Program-made: the position numbers and the translations under genes
Part shown: in pieces, positions 61,231 through 64,000 of the stretch
Layout: each line of letters begins with the position of its first letter
Numbering within the stretch: the first letter of the stretch is position 1
Source: Oscillochloris sp. ZM17-4
Lineage (GTDB): Bacteria > Chloroflexota > Chloroflexia > Chloroflexales > Chloroflexaceae
Reading direction: 5' to 3'
DNA: 64,000 bases
NCBI RefSeq assembly: GCF_019599295.1
Contig: NZ_JAIEWN010000017.1
Span: 30,067-94,066, forward strand
The notes under the pieces: model-generated
Told to the model about the DNA's origin: nothing
Database searches by the model: none
What the model saw: only the letters and a program-made list of their open reading frames with translations

Positions 61231-61401
61231 TCGGGCAGGCGCGACGGCCTCGTAGATCTGCCAGTAGCCCACGATATGCAGCAACATCGGCTCCTCCTTC
61301 TGTGTGTGCCATCACGGCTGGCGTTCCACGCGCCCCTGGGGAGCTGCCCGCCACGTATCCTCCAGCATACCGAACATCAGCGTGTCCCAATAGCGCCCCT
61401 T

Positions 61402-61730
61402 GTGAAATACCCAAGGCTAAAGCGCTTGGGCTTCCTGCTTCATCGACCCGTGCCAACCACAATGATTGGGCTTACCAAGTCTCCACAGGCATTTTGTGTC
61501 TCGGCGTGTCCCGCCGCGACAAGAGGAACCAGCAGAACGGTGCAGCCAGCTTGGTTATCGCAAGGTCACATCCGCTCTCGTTCGTGTCATGGCTGTAGTA
61601 TACCAGAAAATTAGTTCTATCACAAGGCATTTGCCGTATCAGGAAGCTGTATCGAAGGGCTAAAGCCGCTAAAGCGGGTGAAGCCCGTATATCCCAGCGC
61701 TAAAGCTGCTGGGCTTTACGGGCTATTTCC
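61402..61730 (-). mobile_element. 329-bp non-autonomous IS200/IS605-type element
   Basis: The element lies exactly between TTAC (61734-61731 on the minus strand) and AAGGGG of the interrupted GNAT gene, with no target duplication. Its left end carries a stem CCCAGC-AGCTTTA-GCGCTGGG and a second CCGCTTTAGCGG. Its right end carries CCCAAGCGCTTTAGCCTTGGG. This insertion after a tetranucleotide and the asymmetric subterminal hairpins are the marks of the HUH/IS605 family. Inside is a C-terminal remnant of tnpB. It must have been moved by a transposase encoded elsewhere. Confidence 0.8.
61440..61590 (-). pseudogene. tnpB (IS605 OrfB) remnant
   Basis: An ATG at 61590, with a TATACT box upstream, opens 11 codons and a stop. 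A second frame then runs to the TGA at 61440-61442 and encodes AAGHAETQNACGDLVSP. This resembles the conserved end of TnpB proteins (xETxNACG). The RuvC-like and zinc-finger parts are deleted. The join is out of frame. Confidence 0.65.
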
Positions 61731-61964
61731 GTAACGCTCGTTCTCCGCAGACGCCCCTCCGGGCGCATGCCGAGCTTCTCAAGGACGCGCGCCGAGCCGA
61801 GGTTGTCGGCGATACACCAGGACCAAATGCGGTGGAGCAGAAGCTCGGTGAAGCCAAAGGCGACGATCGCGCGGGCCGCCTCAGTCGCGTAGCCGCGCCG
61901 CAGCATAATCAGTGCAGCCTGTGCATGCTAGACACAAGAGGACGATCTGGTCATACAGTGCCAC

Positions 61965-62024
61965 GTTCCATAGAGTCACACACTAGATGCCGTTTGCCGG
62001 ATGGTGCGTGACTCTATGGAACGA
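61965..62024. terminator. Long-stem hairpin after parB
   Basis: Perfect 16-base arms CGTTCCATAGAGTCAC and GTGACTCTATGGAACG are separated by 28 bases. It lies 98 bases past the parB stop on the minus strand. It may be the end of the parAB transcript or paired ends of a lost element; no T-run is present. Confidence 0.5.
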
Positions 62025-62121
62025 GCCGGATCGGCCCTAGCACGCGCGAGCACACTAGAGAGAATTACAGTCCTCACCAGTTATCTGCGCCTAAAAGCGC
62101 CTAGCAGCGAAGCCCATCTCC

Positions 62122-63255
62122 CTAACGCCCATCGGCTTCCGGAAGCTCACCCCGCACCTCATCGAGCAGCAGCGCGAGATCCTGAATCGCCACACGTAGC
62201 TGCGCTGACTCTACATCGCTCGCGGTCACAATCCGCCGCCGCGCCGTCTTGATGCTACGCCGCGTACGGCCAAGCTGATCGAGCACGGCCTGCACCCATT
62301 GTGCGGTGGCCGGTGCCGCGCCCAGCCCATGATCACGCTTTGCCTTCGCCACCAAGCGCGCGACGGTCGGGCCATCCACTGCCGGCTGTGGAGATGGCCC
62401 CTCGCTGGCAACAGCAGACGATGCGATCTCCGCCATACGCCCAAAGAGAGCATCCACCCGCTCCGCTGGCAGCTCCTTATCGCGCAGAGCCTGATGAAGC
62501 GGACGCACCTGAGTCTCACGCAGGCGCAACTGGGCAACGCGAACCTGCTGCTCAGGAGAGAACGCCAAGAGGCGTAGCAGCTCCTGGCGACGGGTGCGGC
62601 TCATCTGAAAGCGCTCCTCGACCGTCTCCCAAGGTGCATCATCAAGGGCGCGTTTCATCTGAGCGAGCGCCCAGGCCCGCTCCATGTCAGTGAAGTCAGC
62701 CCGATCCTCATTCTCCGCATACTGGAGGCGCACCCGATCCGCCGGCGATGGCGGGTCAATCACAATCGTATCGAGCTCTGGCATGCCGACCAGCTGCGCC
62801 GCCGTCCAGCGGCGATGGCCGACGAGGATCAGATAGCGCGCCGCCGGATAGGCCTCGCTTATCCCATGGTAGGCCACAATCGGCTGGATCTGGCGTTGCT
62901 GGAGTGATCGGCCGAGATCCAGCAGCGTAGCGACAAGATCCGCATAGAGCGGCACAGGCTGACCATCAGCGAGCAGCTCTTCGGGGCGCGGCATGAGCCG
63001 AGGTTGTCGCAGGTCAGGGCGCGTCTCCGGGGCCAGGTGGCCGACCGGGACACGCTGCACGCTCCGCCCTGATGCCACCGCATCGAGCGCAGCGATACCG
63101 AAGTGTGACTCGAGCGGCACCTCGGCGCTCGGCGCTTCTGCATGCTCCAATAGATCGCCGTCAGCATCGAGCGGCGCATCGGCGGGCTGTCGCCTCTTGA
63201 GCGCAGCGGCCCGCTCACGCATCTCGCGCAGACGATCAGACGGCTTGCCCGTCAT
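62122..63255 (-). CDS. parB: ParB-family partition protein
   Basis: The 377-residue protein has the ParB N-terminal CTPase-type motifs GHRRWTAAQLVG (GxRRxxA class) and YAENEDRADFTDMERAWAL (ENxxR class). A central HTH (EERFQMSRTRRQELLRLLAF) and a C-terminal helical part follow. The N-terminus (about 1-90) is unrelated to chromosomal Spo0J proteins and the overall sequence is divergent, closer in style to plasmid ParB/RepB. It overlaps parA by four bases and would bind a parS site not recognised in the window. Confidence 0.88.
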   Translation of the reverse strand: MTGKPSDRLREMRERAAALKRRQPADAPLDADGDLLEHAEAPSAEVPLESHFGIAALDAVASGRSVQRVPVGHLAPETRPDLRQPRLMPRPEELLADGQPVPLYADLVATLLDLGRSLQQRQIQPIVAYHGISEAYPAARYLILVGHRRWTAAQLVGMPELDTIVIDPPSPADRVRLQYAENEDRADFTDMERAWALAQMKRALDDAPWETVEERFQMSRTRRQELLRLLAFSPEQQVRVAQLRLRETQVRPLHQALRDKELPAERVDALFGRMAEIASSAVASEGPSPQPAVDGPTVARLVAKAKRDHGLGAAPATAQWVQAVLDQLGRTRRSIKTARRRIVTASDVESAQLRVAIQDLALLLDEVRGELPEADGR

Positions 63256-64000
63256 GGCTGAGCTCCATCGAGCATTGCCAGCTCATCCACCAGCTGCACA
63301 AACAGCGACCGCACATCGGTGACATCCGGCCCACTGTAGCGGAATATGCTCTGCTGAAGCAGCGCCGAGTCGCGCAACGGCGCACGGATCGGAATGATCG
63401 TCTGAAGCAAGAGCGAGCCATAATCATCACGCAGCATCTGATCGAGGATCTTATCGGCATTGCTGCGCGGAGCATATCGGTTGCGCACCATGCTCACCTG
63501 AAGATCTGCATTCACCTGACGCGAGCGAATCTGCTGCACTGAGGTCATGAGCGCATGCACCGCGCGCACCACGAGATCCTCCGGCTGCACCGGCACGAGG
63601 CAGCGCGTCGCGGCGGCAAGAGCCATCGCCAGCACCGGGCCGCGCGCCGGCGGCAGATCGAGAACAACCACATCAAACGGCGCTGCAGAGCGGTCAAGAT
63701 CAGCAAAGATCTGCTGGAGCAGGAAGAGCCCGCTCATCGGCGCGGCCGCCAGCTGTGCGGGCAGACCAGCCATAAGGTCGTGGGCTGGCAGCACATGAAT
63801 GCCCTCTTCTGTTGGGATCACCCTGCTCAGCACCGACTGCGCGTCCGCCCGATCTTTGATCCCGTCGCTGATCAGGCCAAGCACACTGTCAGTCGCGGAG
63901 ACCTGCTCCGTATCAATGCCGAGCCAGTGCGACGCGCTCGCCTGCGAGTCAAGATCTACCAGGAGCACCTCAAGGCCAAGGCTATGGAAAGCAGCGGACA
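63252..64000 (-). CDS. parA: ParA-family ATPase, C-terminal part (5' end outside window)
   Basis: The frame is open to the window end. Visible are the Walker A' strand VLLVDLDSQASASHWLG, the DVVVLDLPPARGP Walker B region and PVQPEDLVVRAVHAL. The deviant Walker A lies outside the window. The motif order matches plasmid-type ParA proteins that drive segregation with ParB. The stop overlaps the parB start by four bases, as in classic parAB operons. Confidence 0.92.
   Translation of the reverse strand, partial: SAAFHSLGLEVLLVDLDSQASASHWLGIDTEQVSATDSVLGLISDGIKDRADAQSVLSRVIPTEEGIHVLPAHDLMAGLPAQLAAAPMSGLFLLQQIFADLDRSAAPFDVVVLDLPPARGPVLAMALAAATRCLVPVQPEDLVVRAVHALMTSVQQIRSRQVNADLQVSMVRNRYAPRSNADKILDQMLRDDYGSLLLQTIIPIRAPLRDSALLQQSIFRYSGPDVTDVRSLFVQLVDELAMLDGAQP

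Larger units (their letters stand above)
61312..61906 (-). pseudogene. GNAT (RimJ/RimL-type) acetyltransferase, disrupted
   Basis: Two pieces of one gene flank a 329-bp insertion. The 5' piece (61906-61731) encodes GYATEAARAIVAFGFTELLL and NLGSARVLEKLGMRPEG. The 3' piece (61401-61312) encodes KGRYWDTLMFGMLEDTWRA and a stop. Rejoining at the target restores an ENERY-KGRYWDT reading if one missing G is assumed near RLR. The first about 110 residues of the family are absent. So the gene is 5'-truncated, frameshifted by one base and interrupted by a mobile element. Confidence 0.85.

Noticed and set aside
61210-61287. 25-codon minus-strand frame with a strong ribosome site after the GNAT pseudogene
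   Set aside because: The AGGAGG site is good and it may be the start of a truncated gene, but the product (MLLHIVGYWQIYEAVAP...) is too short to support and its end overlaps the transporter gene.

Overview
The window looks like chromosome, or a large secondary replicon, of a GC-rich member of the Chloroflexota, possibly a filamentous form. This is inferred from secreted proteins carrying a terminal or linker 'YLPL/YIPM' motif, a large polysaccharide locus, and long proteins of a type common in Chloroflexus/Roseiflexus/Kouleothrix-like genomes. No rRNA, tRNA or CRISPR array was seen, so the taxonomic call rests on protein character only.

Layout. 0-4 kb: the 3' end of a transposase, then a divergent pair of paralogous secreted proteins around a 30-bp perfect palindrome. 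4.2-14.9 kb: the first exopolysaccharide block on the + strand. It holds a phosphoglycosyltransferase, a WecG-type glycosyltransferase fused to two STAS domains, a nucleotidyltransferase/left-handed beta-helix/phosphoglycosyltransferase fusion that has lost key catalytic residues, a STAS protein, a PP2C (RsbU-like) phosphatase, an RsbW-like ATPase, a response regulator, an intrinsic terminator and three glycosyltransferases. 15.1-19 kb: a replication-like island on the - strand. It has an 1100-residue zinc-finger/TOPRIM/helicase protein, a divergent strong promoter driving a possible ~130-nt RNA, a DnaA-box-like site and eight iteron-like repeats. 19-22.9 kb: minus-strand AlbA/HATPase_c_4 regulator remnant, rfbC, lhgO and a UDP-glucuronate decarboxylase.

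23.2-50.7 kb: the main Wzx/Wzy polysaccharide block on the + strand. It encodes nucleotide-sugar enzymes (three DegT aminotransferases, rfbB, epimerases, a Wlb/Wbp-type oxidoreductase-aminotransferase-acetyltransferase set), glycosyltransferases, a Wzz-like protein, a CpsD-like ATPase without its P-loop lysine, a 47-residue membrane protein, Wzy, a lipoprotein, Wzx, acyltransferases, a polysaccharide deacetylase and a glycoside hydrolase. 50.7-62 kb: an accessory region with an XRE/antirepressor pair, a 1832-residue repeat-rich surface protein, a tyrosine recombinase, a Fic protein with a two-site operator over its promoter, a GntR regulator, a PQ-loop transporter, and a GNAT pseudogene split by a 329-bp IS200/IS605-derived element. 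62.1-64 kb: parB and the 3' part of parA.

How the parts fit. The sugar-nucleotide, assembly and export genes together would make, polymerise, flip and modify a surface polysaccharide. The phosphatase/anti-sigma-kinase/STAS proteins inside the first block have intact motifs, and two STAS domains sit on the polypeptide of a glycosyltransferase. A partner-switch that acts directly on polysaccharide enzymes, rather than on a sigma factor, is therefore a plausible reading and the most interesting hypothesis here. The second is the replication-like island, which with ParAB suggests plasmid or chromid ancestry.
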